Both the position numbers and the translations under genes were made by a program. A DNA stretch of 54,873 nt, from NCBI GenBank assembly GCA_018693315.1, contig JABHLR010000003.1, forward strand, positions 1-54,873, given 5' to 3'. Source of the stretch: an archaeon (GTDB taxonomy: Archaea > Nanobdellota > Nanobdellia > Pacearchaeales > GW2011-AR1). The notes beneath the pieces were generated by a model that saw only the letters and a program-made list of their open reading frames with translations, was not told where the DNA came from and made no database searches. Positions 9,898 to 18,937 of this stretch are shown piece after piece. How positions within the stretch are numbered: position 1 is the first letter of the stretch; every line of letters begins with the position of its first letter.

Positions 9898-10480
9898 TAA
9901 TACTTTGCTTTTTGCGTCTGCTGTGGTTTTTGGTTTTGCGATAGTGTTGACAGTTTCTATGTTTGGGGCGATGGGAGATTTTTCTATTACAGGGTTTGCG
10001 ACTGCGAATGGTTCGGTTAATGTTACGATTAATGAAAGTGTTAGTTTGAATTTTACGACGAGTGAGGTTAATTGGGGGTCTGGGGCTGTAGATATAGATA
10101 CTGCTTGGGCAACTATTGATACGGTTGGTGGTGTTACAAATGGAACGTGGTCTGCTTTGAGTGATGGGCTTATTATTAGGAATGCTGGGAATGTTAATCT
10201 GACTTTGAATTTTACAACTGGGAAAAATGCGAGTGTTTTTATTGGAGGGACCGGAGAGTCTTATGAATATAATGTTACAAATGTTGATGACGATGCGTGC
10301 GATACTCCTGTTGGTTTTGATTTGAATACTTATTATGACGCGGGGGATAATGCTTTGATTTGTGATTCTTTTTTGGCTAATAAAAGTATTCGTGTTGATT
10401 TGCGACTGGTAATTCCTGTTGATTCTTCGCAGGGTATTTTGTCAGATGTTGCGACGATCACTTATGAGAAAGATGTCTGA
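9890..10480 (+). CDS. Membrane-anchored beta-sandwich protein related to the giant protein's C-terminal domain
   Basis: 196 residues. ATG 9890 is chosen because GAGGAGG at 9877-9883 gives a strong ribosome-binding site. An N-terminal hydrophobic segment (residues about 4-25) is followed by TGFATANGSVNVTI and a beta-rich domain. The pattern V-x-I/V-T-I...NF near its start, GLIIRNAGNVNLTLNF in the middle and VDLRLVIPVDSSQG near its end matches the C-terminal domain of the giant protein (VTISLDNASMNFGTL, FTINNDGNALMNISI, VDIRLEVPSNEGPG). The giant and this small protein therefore share a module, much as WxL-locus proteins share a C-terminal WxL domain. It probably resides on the outer face of the membrane. 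Confidence 0.78.
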   Translation: MGDNTLLFASAVVFGFAIVLTVSMFGAMGDFSITGFATANGSVNVTINESVSLNFTTSEVNWGSGAVDIDTAWATIDTVGGVTNGTWSALSDGLIIRNAGNVNLTLNFTTGKNASVFIGGTGESYEYNVTNVDDDACDTPVGFDLNTYYDAGDNALICDSFLANKSIRVDLRLVIPVDSSQGILSDVATITYEKDV

Positions 10481-10517
10481 TGGATAATAATAAAAAGTGT
10501 TTTTGGTTTTGGTTTTA

Positions 10518-11624
10518 ATGAAGAGGTTTGTTTTTTTGGTGATGTTGGTTTTTGCGTGTAGTGGTGCTTTTGCGATTTCTGGAGTTAGTCCGGGAAGTTA
10601 TGAAATTGATTTTCAGCCCGGGCTAAGTAGAGAGGTTGTTTTTAATTTTATTTTTGATGATGGGGTCAAGGCTGAGATTTATCTTGAGGGCGATTTGTCG
10701 GAGCACATGAGTGTTGATAAGAATGAAATTTCTGGGAGCGATAGCGTCGTGGTTAGTTTGAATCTTCCTGAGTCTATTGATAGTCCTGGTGTCAATAAGG
10801 TTCGTGTTGGTGCAAGGCAAATTGTAGATGATGTTAGTGGGGTTGGTGTAGCTGCAGATGTTCGTGGCGTGGTTAAAGTTAATGTTCCGTATCCTGGCAG
10901 GTGGATTGATTTGGAACTTGTCTCTCCTAATACGAATGCTGGTGATGTTGTTGATATGAAATTGAAAATTTTTAATAGAGGAAATGAGAGTGTTGTGGTT
11001 TCTCCAATGATTCAGATTTTTAAAGATGGTGAGTTTTTGGATAATTTTGACTTGGAGCTTGTTAGAATTAGTCCTGCCGATTTTAAGGAGGTTGGTTTTT
11101 CTTTAGATAGTTCTAGGTATTCTCCTGGAGATTATGTTGCGACGGCGTTGGGTGACTATGGCGATGAGAGATTGGCGAGGGATGATGATCCATTTAGACT
11201 TGGAGAGTTGTTTGTTAAGATTGTGAATTATAGTAGGAATTTTGATGAGGGTGGTATTGAGAAGTTTAAGATTGAGGTTGAGAGTTTTTGGAACGATGAC
11301 ATTGACGACTTGTATGCAGAAGTTATTGTTGATGATTTTGAGAATGCAGGATTTATTACTCCCGTTACCGAGCTGGGGGCTTGGAAAAGTAAATCTCTTG
11401 ATGGTTTTTTGGATGTTAGTAGTATTGGAGTTGAAGTTCTCGAGGCTGATATTGTTTTGCATTATCAAAATAAAACTAGCTCCGAGAGGATTAAATTGAA
11501 TATTGAGCTTGCTTACGATTATTCTAATTTGTTTTTTGTGTTGGCTATTTTAATTGTTGTTGGGTTGATTGTTTGGAGAGTTGTTGTTTTTGCGAAGAGT
11601 GTTAAAAAACATCGTAGGAAATAG
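10518..11624 (+). CDS. Secreted Ig-like protein with C-terminal TM anchor (paralogue B)
   Basis: 368 residues from ATG 10518, which gives the signal peptide MKRFVFLVMLVFACSGAFA; an in-frame GTG at 10497 would add seven residues and is less likely. The mature N-terminus ISGVSPGSYEIDFQPG parallels LGVTPARTTLDFEPG of the protein at 8485-9669, and both have the VPYPG junction after the first Ig-like domain. The TM helix LFFVLAILIVVGLIVWRVVVF lies near the C-terminus, with a basic cytoplasmic tail KKHRRK. Overall identity between paralogues looks low, so they probably diverged to bind different partners. It is placed directly after the small beta-sandwich protein, mirroring paralogue A downstream of the giant protein. 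Confidence 0.8.
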   Translation: MKRFVFLVMLVFACSGAFAISGVSPGSYEIDFQPGLSREVVFNFIFDDGVKAEIYLEGDLSEHMSVDKNEISGSDSVVVSLNLPESIDSPGVNKVRVGARQIVDDVSGVGVAADVRGVVKVNVPYPGRWIDLELVSPNTNAGDVVDMKLKIFNRGNESVVVSPMIQIFKDGEFLDNFDLELVRISPADFKEVGFSLDSSRYSPGDYVATALGDYGDERLARDDDPFRLGELFVKIVNYSRNFDEGGIEKFKIEVESFWNDDIDDLYAEVIVDDFENAGFITPVTELGAWKSKSLDGFLDVSSIGVEVLEADIVLHYQNKTSSERIKLNIELAYDYSNLFFVLAILIVVGLIVWRVVVFAKSVKKHRRK

Positions 11625-11654
11625 GTTTTTATATTGTGGATTGTTGGTTATTTA

Positions 11655-13721
11655 ATGGTTAAAAAGAGGGTGTTTGTTGTAACATTGTTTGTGTTTGTAT
11701 TGATTTTTAGTATGTTGAATTTTTTCTCTGTTTATTATTTGAACACTCCTTTGTCGCCGGTTGCTTTGACTGGGCAGGTTGTTGATAATGGGATTGTGAA
11801 ACTTTATGTTGAGGGTGGTTCAAAAAATATTACGATTCATTCTCCGCTGAATGATAGTTATGATTTTGCCATTGGCGATCCCTATCTTTTTAATCTAGAT
11901 GTTATCGCAGATTTTTTTGTTGATGAGTGGAATTATTCTCTTTATGATTTGAAGCATGGATCCGCGACTGAAACCGAAACAGATTTTACACCAAACACCA
12001 CTATTACAGCTACGAGGTGGAGTAATAGATTGACGATTTCTGCTCATGAAACTGATGGTGCTTGGATCGAAAAAGAGGTTGTGTTTTATGTTAATGTTCC
12101 TAATTCTGAGCCAGTTCTTGGTGCGATAGATAGTGAAATTTTTGCGTGTGAGGGAGATGCGTCGTTTTCTTCTTTGTTTAATGCGTCTGATGTTGATGAG
12201 GAAACATTGACTGGAGATATTTATACTAAGGATCCGTTTTATGTTAAATATTTGGGAATGAGTGGCTCGACTGTTAGTTTGTTTGAGATTTTTTCTAGAG
12301 TGTTGAATAAGGAAAATTTGGGGGTTGATGATGGTTTTGTTTCTAAGAGTTATAATGAGACCATTTCGGCCATTGATGAGAGTGGCAGTGTTGGCGGTAT
12401 TAATAGTATTAGTGTTAATATAACTGTTATAGAGGTTAATGATGCTGTTACGCTTGGCGAGAATCTTAGTGCACTTACTGTTTATTTCAATGGAACAGGT
12501 ACGAGTTTTGAACATCAGATGGTTGCCAGCGATTCTGAGGATGGGGTTTCTGCGGATGGAAATTTGACTTTTAATTTGAGCTTTGCTGGCGGAGAGAATA
12601 AATTTACCATAAATAGTACGACTGGGCTAATGAATTACACTCCGTCGATAGATCATAATGGAAGTGTGTTTTATTTGACGGTTTGTGTTCAGGATAATGC
12701 ATTGGCTTCGTCACATTCTAATTTTGAGTTTTGTTCTAATAATGGTTATGCGAATGAATCAACATCGGTTTGTGATGATTTTAGTTTGACCGTTACAGAT
12801 AATAATCGTGCTCCGAGTATTGATAGCTATACACCTGTGACTGATAATTTTACTGTTGATGGTACAACTGCTACGGATTTCACTGTTGTTGTTAGTGATC
12901 CTGATGGGACTGTTCCAGATATAGATTGGTATGTTGATGGTGTTTTGAAAGAGGAGAATGAGGCTAAAACTACTGATGGTTATAGTTATGCGTTTGGGTG
13001 TGGTGTTCGTGGGACTCATAATGTTAGTGTTATTGTTAGTGATGGTATTGCTAGCGTTGTTCAAACTTGGGATGTTGCTGTTTCTGTTGTTGCTTGTGCC
13101 GATGATGGTGGCTCTAGTGGCGGAGGCGGCGGAGGCGGCGGGGGCGGCGCTGCTCTTGGTGGTTTGTGTTCAGAGAGTTGGGCCTGTGGGGATTGGGATG
13201 TTTGTCAGAACGTAGAGAGGTCGTTCCTCGCTAAAAGTTTGTCCCCCGAAGATTATTATTCAACTAAGGAAATTTGTGCCCAGAATCAGTTTGATGATAG
13301 ATTTTGTGGTCTTCAGTTGGCGGATTGTCTGGATGTTAATCTTTGTAATAATACCCAGTTTAAAGTTCCAAGACCTGTTGAAACAAGGATATGCTATTTT
13401 ACTGAAAATCCCAGTTGTGATGACGGTATTACAAATTGTCACGATGGTGGTTGTGAATTGTTAGTTGATTGTGGCGGGCCATGTACCATTTGTCCTACTT
13501 GTTCAGATGGAAAGCAAAATCAAGGAGAGGATGATGTTGATTGTGGCGGACCCTGTCCTTATCGTTGCGAGGCCGAGCAGCCATTTGGAGTCATTAGTTT
13601 TGCACTTATCGGGTTGCTCATTGTGTTGATTGTGGCAATTCTGTTTATAGGATTCAAATTATTTAATATCTGGAGATATGGTGCGTTTGTGAAAAGAAGA
13701 AAAAAAGAGAAAAAACGTTAG
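11655..13721 (+). CDS. Cadherin-like surface protein with Gly-rich hinge, Cys-rich stalk and C-terminal TM
   Basis: 688 residues from ATG 11655; a TTG at 11634 is an alternative. An N-terminal hydrophobic segment (about 5-25) is followed by Ig/cadherin-type domains with ND/DxD calcium-type patterns (VIEVNDAV, VTDNNRAPS). A run of eleven glycines at about 13115-13150 forms a flexible hinge. The Cys-rich stalk begins CSESWACGDWDVC and contains CSDGKQNQGEDDVDCGGPC, a module also present in the protein at 27610-28935. A TM helix (VISFALIGLLIVLIVAILFI) and a strongly basic tail (KRRKKEKKR) anchor the C-terminus. It appears to be a type I surface protein; ligand and partner are unknown. Confidence 0.8.
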   Translation: MVKKRVFVVTLFVFVLIFSMLNFFSVYYLNTPLSPVALTGQVVDNGIVKLYVEGGSKNITIHSPLNDSYDFAIGDPYLFNLDVIADFFVDEWNYSLYDLKHGSATETETDFTPNTTITATRWSNRLTISAHETDGAWIEKEVVFYVNVPNSEPVLGAIDSEIFACEGDASFSSLFNASDVDEETLTGDIYTKDPFYVKYLGMSGSTVSLFEIFSRVLNKENLGVDDGFVSKSYNETISAIDESGSVGGINSISVNITVIEVNDAVTLGENLSALTVYFNGTGTSFEHQMVASDSEDGVSADGNLTFNLSFAGGENKFTINSTTGLMNYTPSIDHNGSVFYLTVCVQDNALASSHSNFEFCSNNGYANESTSVCDDFSLTVTDNNRAPSIDSYTPVTDNFTVDGTTATDFTVVVSDPDGTVPDIDWYVDGVLKEENEAKTTDGYSYAFGCGVRGTHNVSVIVSDGIASVVQTWDVAVSVVACADDGGSSGGGGGGGGGGAALGGLCSESWACGDWDVCQNVERSFLAKSLSPEDYYSTKEICAQNQFDDRFCGLQLADCLDVNLCNNTQFKVPRPVETRICYFTENPSCDDGITNCHDGGCELLVDCGGPCTICPTCSDGKQNQGEDDVDCGGPCPYRCEAEQPFGVISFALIGLLIVLIVAILFIGFKLFNIWRYGAFVKRRKKEKKR

Positions 13722-13722
13722 G

Positions 13723-13784
13723 TTTATATACTTTTTAAAGTACTTTCTGAGTATAATAAAAGGAGCGAAAAAGTATATATAAAG
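13723..13784 (+). promoter_or_regulatory. Promoter region of the AbrB-like gene with 12-bp inverted repeat
   Basis: TATATACTTTTT at 13725-13736 and AAAAAGTATATA at 13768-13779 are exact reverse complements separated by 31 bases. The left arm overlaps a TATA-like box (TTTATATAC), and the right arm ends six bases before the start codon of the AbrB-like gene. This is a plausible autoregulatory operator and marks a new transcription unit inside the surface cluster. Confidence 0.45.
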
Positions 13785-13785
13785 T

Positions 13786-13950
13786 ATGGCAGAAATAATT
13801 TTTAAAGACAATAGTATTCAGACAGGACACCGGATTAAGATTCCTAAGGCGATTATTGATACTTTGGATTTGAAGGTTAAGCAGGGGATTACGATTAGGT
13901 TTGATGTTGATAAAAAAAATATGTTGGTGGAGGTTGATGATGAAGAGTAG
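13786..13950 (+). CDS. AbrB/SpoVT-type (swapped-hairpin) small DNA-binding protein
   Basis: 54 residues. The core HRIKIPKAIIDTLDLKVKQG followed by ITIRFDVDKKNMLVEV matches the AbrB/SpoVT pattern: R-hydrophobic-x-IPK, a short helix ending in L-x-L-K-x-G, then two beta strands. Such proteins dimerise into a DNA-binding double-psi/swapped-hairpin fold and act as transition-state regulators or antitoxins. No toxin gene is adjacent. The downstream neighbour overlaps its last 14 bases and encodes a surface protein. A role as regulator of the surface/MoxR unit is inferred. Confidence 0.75.
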   Translation: MAEIIFKDNSIQTGHRIKIPKAIIDTLDLKVKQGITIRFDVDKKNMLVEVDDEE

Positions 13951-16900
13951 TTCTGGGGTGAGTCTGTTTTTGATGATGCTTATTGGTATGATTGTCGTCG
14001 TCGGTGCTGTGACTTGGAATGGCAGTAATGTTAATTATTATTTAGATGAGGATACATCTTATTATCATAATCTTAGTGCTAATATTACTGGTTTTAGTAA
14101 TGATATAACTTTTGAAATGGCTGGTGGTTTAAATAAGGTTAATTGGACTAATTCTAGCGGGTCTTATCTTGTCGCCCCAACGGTTGTGTCAGATTGGATT
14201 TCTATAACTGATTCTTCGACTGGTAATTTGACGATAGATACTATATATGATAACCAAACCGGGTTTTTTATTGTTCCGATTAAGGCTTTAAACTCAAGTG
14301 GTGATGATACTATTACTGATTTTGAATTTCAGATTAATTCTACGAATGATTATCCTAAGTTTGTTACTGATTTGGGTGAGGGGTATAATTGGACTACCTC
14401 TGCTGATAATTTTACTGTTATTGCTGCTGATGAAGAGTCTCATGTGCCGTTCGATTTTACACTAACATCTGTTAATTGTACGCATGCAGATTTTACGGGG
14501 ATTGTTGATGATGTTGCATGTGATATTTTTACCTTGTATAATACTTCTTCTACAACGGCTAATATAGGATTAGACCCCAACAATAATGGAAACCATACAG
14601 GGGTTTATGTTTTTAATTTATCTATCTCTGAGGCGGATCACACTTGTCCTCATGATTATTGTGATAGTTCTATTTATGAAACCAATTTGATTAATGTTAG
14701 TCGTGTTACGTTAACTGTTTTGTCTTCGCTGTCGATTAATGTTTCGAATTGTACTGGGCAGGTTTTGACAGAGGATACGCCATTTAATTGTGTTGTTAAT
14801 ATTACGACTGTTGGGGCGACAGACAGTGTAGATGTTTCGACCTTTGCTTCTTTTAGGGCGGATAGTGATTATAGTCTTGCCGATAATTCAAGTTGGTTTT
14901 ATGCTAATAAAACTAAGGTTGCTACAGACAACATTATATCTATCCCTATTTCTGTGACTCCAAGAAAGGAAGATGTTGGTAATTGGACGATTAATTTTAG
15001 TGCTGATGATGGTGGGGTGTCTGTTGATCCTGGGCAGATTTTGCTTTATGTTAATTGGACGGAGGAGACTGTAAGTTTAGATTCTATTTCGAATTTGACA
15101 GGAGATAATGCGGTTTATGAAAATCATAGTTTTGCGGTTAGTGGTTATGATAATGATTTATTGATTTTGGACAATAGTGTTAAAGACGAACAACTGGTTT
15201 ATGATTCGAATACAAGTTGGGTTAGTGTTTCTAGTCCGATATCTTCGCATTTTCTTAATTATACTACGTCGACGGTTTCGATTAATTTCGATTATGCAAA
15301 TGATAATGGTTTTTGGGGGAATAATTCTGTTTTGATTAATGTGACTGATGTTGATGGTAGTGTTGCTAGCCAGGTTTTTAAGATTGAGATTTCTAATGAT
15401 ACTGCGCCAGAATGGAGTCCTAGCCTGAGTGATCCTGTTGTTGTGAGCTTAACAGAAGGCTCGTCGTTTTATTATAATGTTAGTATGAATATTAGTGATG
15501 TTGATGAGGATGCGCTCACTTTTTATTATTCAAATGTTTCGGCTGATTTTTGTTCTATGAATTCTTCGACTTTTAATTCTACTACGGGCGTTGTTAATTT
15601 TACTCCAGTGGATTGTGATGTTGGTTATCATAATGTTACTATTGTTGTTGGCGATGGGAAGCTTAATAGTACGGTGAGGCAGTTTAATTTTACAGTTGAC
15701 AATCTTGCAGATGCTCCAGTTATCGCGAATGGGAATCCGTATATTGATGATGCGGATGATACTGTTATTTTGGAGGGAGGAAATGAAACTTTACTTGAGG
15801 GTGTTAGGTATTCATTTGTTCTTATTGTTAATGATGACGATTTTTTGATTCCTTCTGATCAGGAAAGTTTTTACAATGAATCTTTGACCGTTGATGTTAT
15901 TGTTACAAATTCGACTGGGAGTGATGTGGATTTATTTGAGTTTTCGTTTATTGAGTTTGGGCCCTCTGATGAGAGTGTAACTTATAATGTGAGTTTTACT
16001 CCGAGCGGAACGCAGGTGGATAATTTTACAGTACTTATTAATATTACAGATGAGTCTTCTAGTTCGATCGATAGGAGTTTTTATCTAAATATTACTGAAA
16101 CATTTAATGCCCCTAATTTGACGGCAATTACCAATCAATCCTTTACGGTTCATGATTATTTGAATTTTACTGCTGACGCTAGCGACGATGAGGACGATAG
16201 GGATGGATTGGATTTGGCTTATTCAATTGTTAATTTGAGTGAGGGGTCCCCTAATTTGACAATTGGTGGCACGAGTGGTTTTGTTACTTTTGACTTTGAT
16301 TCCAATGAAAGTTATGCAGGTATTTGGGATTATAATATAACGGTTACTGATTCTAATTCTCAAACTGATACTAAGGTTGTTTATGTTTATGTTTATGGGA
16401 ATCAGACGCTGGTTTCTCCTGCTGAGAGTTTTGTTTTTAATGTTACTGAAAATGTGGCGACTGTTTTAAATTTTACAATTAATCATTCAATTGCTAATAA
16501 TTTGACTTATGAGTTTTGGGTTGATTCTATTTCGTGTGCTTATCAGAATAATTCGAATTGTACTTATGGTAATTCTAGCCTTAGGGGAATTTTTGGTTCG
16601 TATGGCAATGGGTCCGCTTATAATTGGGCACTTACCCCAACTTATACCGACGAGACTTATACTCGCTATAAAAATTTAACAGTGATGGTTTACCCGAATG
16701 CTACATCTCTTAATTCGACGCAACTGTTGGCTGTTGCTAGCAATTTTAGTTTTAAATTAAATGTGAGTCATACCAATGCGCCGGTTACTTTGTCTGCGAA
16801 TATTCCGAATCCGTATCCGAGTGGAATTTTTGGGACTACTCCGATTAATATTCCACTTTCTTCTTATTTTAGCGATGTTGATTATTTAGATACATATTAT

Positions 16901-17854
16901 AATCAGAGCGTAGAGTTTAATGTTTCTACGAGCGCGTCTAGCAGTATTATTAGAGCGGAGTCTAATTCTGTTGGTTCTCGTTTGTCGTGGAATGGAACGA
17001 TTGATGATTGGAGCTTGCAGCTTTATGGGGAAGAGGCGGGATCTGAGAATGTTACGATTATTGCGAATGATTCTTTGAGTGAAGTTTCGAATGGTCCGTT
17101 TTCCATTGTATTTGCTGCACCATCTGTAACAGTAATTACAACACCTACTAGTGGTGGTGGCACGACTACAAAACTAAAACATTATTCGTTGAAGCTGATT
17201 GTCCCTCAGGATGTTATAATTTCTGAGAGGAACTATATTGATATTCCGTTTAGTATTCAAAATAATGGGCAGATTGATTTAAGTGGGATTACGTTGAGTA
17301 GTTTCGTTGAGTTTGATAATGTTTTTTCTGATGAAGTTACGATTTCGCTTGAGGATGATTATATTGATGAGTTGAAGTTTGGGCAGTCTGAGAATTTTTC
17401 GATGAGGATTTTGGCGAACACTGGAAGGGCTGGAAAATATAAGGCGAAGATTTTTGCAAATGTTACGTCGCCTAAATTTTCTGATTGGGCTGAGTTTTTT
17501 ATTGAGATAAGGAAAGCAAACGAGAGCGAGGCTGAGCAGATTTTAATTTTTACGGAGAAGCTTGTTGCTGATAATCCTGAATGCTTGGAGTTGACGGAGT
17601 TGATTAATCGTGCCAATGAGGCGTTTTCTCTTGGTGAGTTTTCCAATGCTGTGAGGATGGCACAAGAAGCTATTGAGGCTTGTGAGAATTCCATTGAGGC
17701 TGGGGGGCAGGTTAGATTTGGGATCGATGGTTTTGTTGAGGATAATTTTTACTATATTTCTTTTGCGACATTGGTAATATTTTTTATGGGGTTTGTGTTT
17801 TATATTTATAAAAGAGTAAGGTTTAATAAATCTGGAATGGATGAATATGTGTGA
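13937..17854 (+). CDS. 1305-residue surface protein with repeated Ig/cadherin-like domains and C-terminal TM
   Basis: GGAGG at 13929-13933 supports a start at ATG 13937 or 13940. A signal-anchor (SLFLMMLIGMIVVVGAVTW) is followed by about 1050 residues of beta-rich domains. Many end in cadherin-like signatures (IEISNDTAPEWSP, FTVDNLADAPV) and carry abundant N-X-S/T sequons. A flexible TTPTSGGGTTTK linker at about base 17145 precedes a CARDB-like Ig domain. A short helical hairpin with two conserved-looking Cys (NPECLELTEL...AIEACENSI) and a TM helix (FATLVIFFMGFVFYIY) with a short cytoplasmic tail close the protein. It lies immediately upstream of the MoxR gene, so it is a likely client or receptor of that ATPase module. 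Confidence 0.8.
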   Translation: MMKSSSGVSLFLMMLIGMIVVVGAVTWNGSNVNYYLDEDTSYYHNLSANITGFSNDITFEMAGGLNKVNWTNSSGSYLVAPTVVSDWISITDSSTGNLTIDTIYDNQTGFFIVPIKALNSSGDDTITDFEFQINSTNDYPKFVTDLGEGYNWTTSADNFTVIAADEESHVPFDFTLTSVNCTHADFTGIVDDVACDIFTLYNTSSTTANIGLDPNNNGNHTGVYVFNLSISEADHTCPHDYCDSSIYETNLINVSRVTLTVLSSLSINVSNCTGQVLTEDTPFNCVVNITTVGATDSVDVSTFASFRADSDYSLADNSSWFYANKTKVATDNIISIPISVTPRKEDVGNWTINFSADDGGVSVDPGQILLYVNWTEETVSLDSISNLTGDNAVYENHSFAVSGYDNDLLILDNSVKDEQLVYDSNTSWVSVSSPISSHFLNYTTSTVSINFDYANDNGFWGNNSVLINVTDVDGSVASQVFKIEISNDTAPEWSPSLSDPVVVSLTEGSSFYYNVSMNISDVDEDALTFYYSNVSADFCSMNSSTFNSTTGVVNFTPVDCDVGYHNVTIVVGDGKLNSTVRQFNFTVDNLADAPVIANGNPYIDDADDTVILEGGNETLLEGVRYSFVLIVNDDDFLIPSDQESFYNESLTVDVIVTNSTGSDVDLFEFSFIEFGPSDESVTYNVSFTPSGTQVDNFTVLINITDESSSSIDRSFYLNITETFNAPNLTAITNQSFTVHDYLNFTADASDDEDDRDGLDLAYSIVNLSEGSPNLTIGGTSGFVTFDFDSNESYAGIWDYNITVTDSNSQTDTKVVYVYVYGNQTLVSPAESFVFNVTENVATVLNFTINHSIANNLTYEFWVDSISCAYQNNSNCTYGNSSLRGIFGSYGNGSAYNWALTPTYTDETYTRYKNLTVMVYPNATSLNSTQLLAVASNFSFKLNVSHTNAPVTLSANIPNPYPSGIFGTTPINIPLSSYFSDVDYLDTYYNQSVEFNVSTSASSSIIRAESNSVGSRLSWNGTIDDWSLQLYGEEAGSENVTIIANDSLSEVSNGPFSIVFAAPSVTVITTPTSGGGTTTKLKHYSLKLIVPQDVIISERNYIDIPFSIQNNGQIDLSGITLSSFVEFDNVFSDEVTISLEDDYIDELKFGQSENFSMRILANTGRAGKYKAKIFANVTSPKFSDWAEFFIEIRKANESEAEQILIFTEKLVADNPECLELTELINRANEAFSLGEFSNAVRMAQEAIEACENSIEAGGQVRFGIDGFVEDNFYYISFATLVIFFMGFVFYIYKRVRFNKSGMDEYV

Positions 17855-17862
17855 GGTGATTG

Positions 17863-18909
17863 ATGGCTAAGAAAAAGAAAGTTGATAATAAGAAAGTTGA
17901 TGCTGTGGCTGAAGAGGGCGTGACCGTTGTTGGAAGCGTCGGGCCGCCGATTAAAACTAAGGCTGATGTTGTGAAGTTGCTTTCTGCGGTTAAGACTGAG
18001 ATGGGCAAGATAGTTGTTGGGCAGGAGAAAATTATTCATGGGATTTTGCGGGCGATAATTTGTAATGGGCATGTTCTGGTTGAAGGTGTTCCTGGTGTGG
18101 CGAAGACGCTGATTGTTAGATCCGTGGCGTCGATTCTTGGGTGTGATATGAAGAGGATTCAGTTTACTGTTGATTTGTTGCCTACAGATATTACAGGTAT
18201 TATGAGCTATACTCCGGATAAAGGATTTGAGATGATTAAGGGTCCAGTTTTTACGAATTTTGTTTTGGCTGATGAAATTAACCGAAGTCCGCCGAAAACA
18301 CAGTCGGCTCTTTTGGAAGCGATGCAGGAAAGGGAAGTTACTCTTTCGCGTCAGACTTATGCTTTGCCGAATCCGTTTTTTGTTATGGCGACTGAGAATC
18401 CTTTAGAGGTTAGCGGGGTTTATTCTTTACCTGAGGCGCAGATAGATAGGTTTTTGTTTAAGTTGTTGATAGGTTATCCGGATGCGGATGAGGAGAAAAT
18501 GGTTTTGAGAAAGAATACGACGATAAATGCTTTTGATAGTTATGATTTGAAGGCGGTTTTGAATCCGAGTAGAATTTTGGAATTGCAGGCGAAAGTTAAA
18601 GAGGTTTTTACTTCTGAGGCTATTGAGGAATATATTATTAAGATTGTTGAGGAGACGAGGAAGAAGGATTGGGAGTATGCTAAGTATATTTCTTATGGTG
18701 CGTCGCCGAGGGCCTCGATTGCTTTGTTTATTGCGTCTAAGGCTGAGGCGTTGATGCATGGTCGTGATTATGTGACGCCTGAGGATGTTAAGACTATTGT
18801 TTATCCGGTTTTGAGGCACAGGATTATTCTAAATTATGAGGCTGAGGCCGAAGAGATTACTACGGATAAGGTGATTAGTCATATTCTTAGTAGTATCAGT
18901 GCTCCTTAG
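17863..18909 (+). CDS. moxR: MoxR-family AAA+ ATPase
   Basis: 348 residues; ATG 17863 is preceded by GAGGTG at 17852-17857 (a TTG three bases upstream is unlikely). Walker A is VEGVPGVAKT; Walker B is LADEINRSPPKTQSALLEAMQE, with the MoxR-specific presensor insert region and the sensor stretch FVMATENPLE. The C-terminal lid contains GASPRASIAL, typical of the family. MoxR ATPases are cytosolic chaperone-like machines that act with DUF58 and VWA proteins to mature or insert cofactors and complexes. Here the partners follow directly (DUF58, then VWA), and a large TM surface protein precedes it by eight bases. The N-terminal ~20 residues are a Lys-rich extension. Confidence 0.95.
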   Translation: MAKKKKVDNKKVDAVAEEGVTVVGSVGPPIKTKADVVKLLSAVKTEMGKIVVGQEKIIHGILRAIICNGHVLVEGVPGVAKTLIVRSVASILGCDMKRIQFTVDLLPTDITGIMSYTPDKGFEMIKGPVFTNFVLADEINRSPPKTQSALLEAMQEREVTLSRQTYALPNPFFVMATENPLEVSGVYSLPEAQIDRFLFKLLIGYPDADEEKMVLRKNTTINAFDSYDLKAVLNPSRILELQAKVKEVFTSEAIEEYIIKIVEETRKKDWEYAKYISYGASPRASIALFIASKAEALMHGRDYVTPEDVKTIVYPVLRHRIILNYEAEAEEITTDKVISHILSSISAP

Positions 18910-18937
18910 AATTTTTGTGGTAGATGAATTTGGTGCT

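Noticed and set aside
13901-13936. ATG start at 13901 for the 1305-residue protein
   Set aside because: It lies inside the AbrB-like gene, and the GGAGG site points to 13937/13940, directly before the signal-anchor.
18899-18937. GTG start of the DUF58 gene within the moxR end
   Set aside because: ATG 18938 follows a GGTG site and matches the point where the family's conserved region begins; the extra 13 residues are not needed, though the GTG cannot be excluded.
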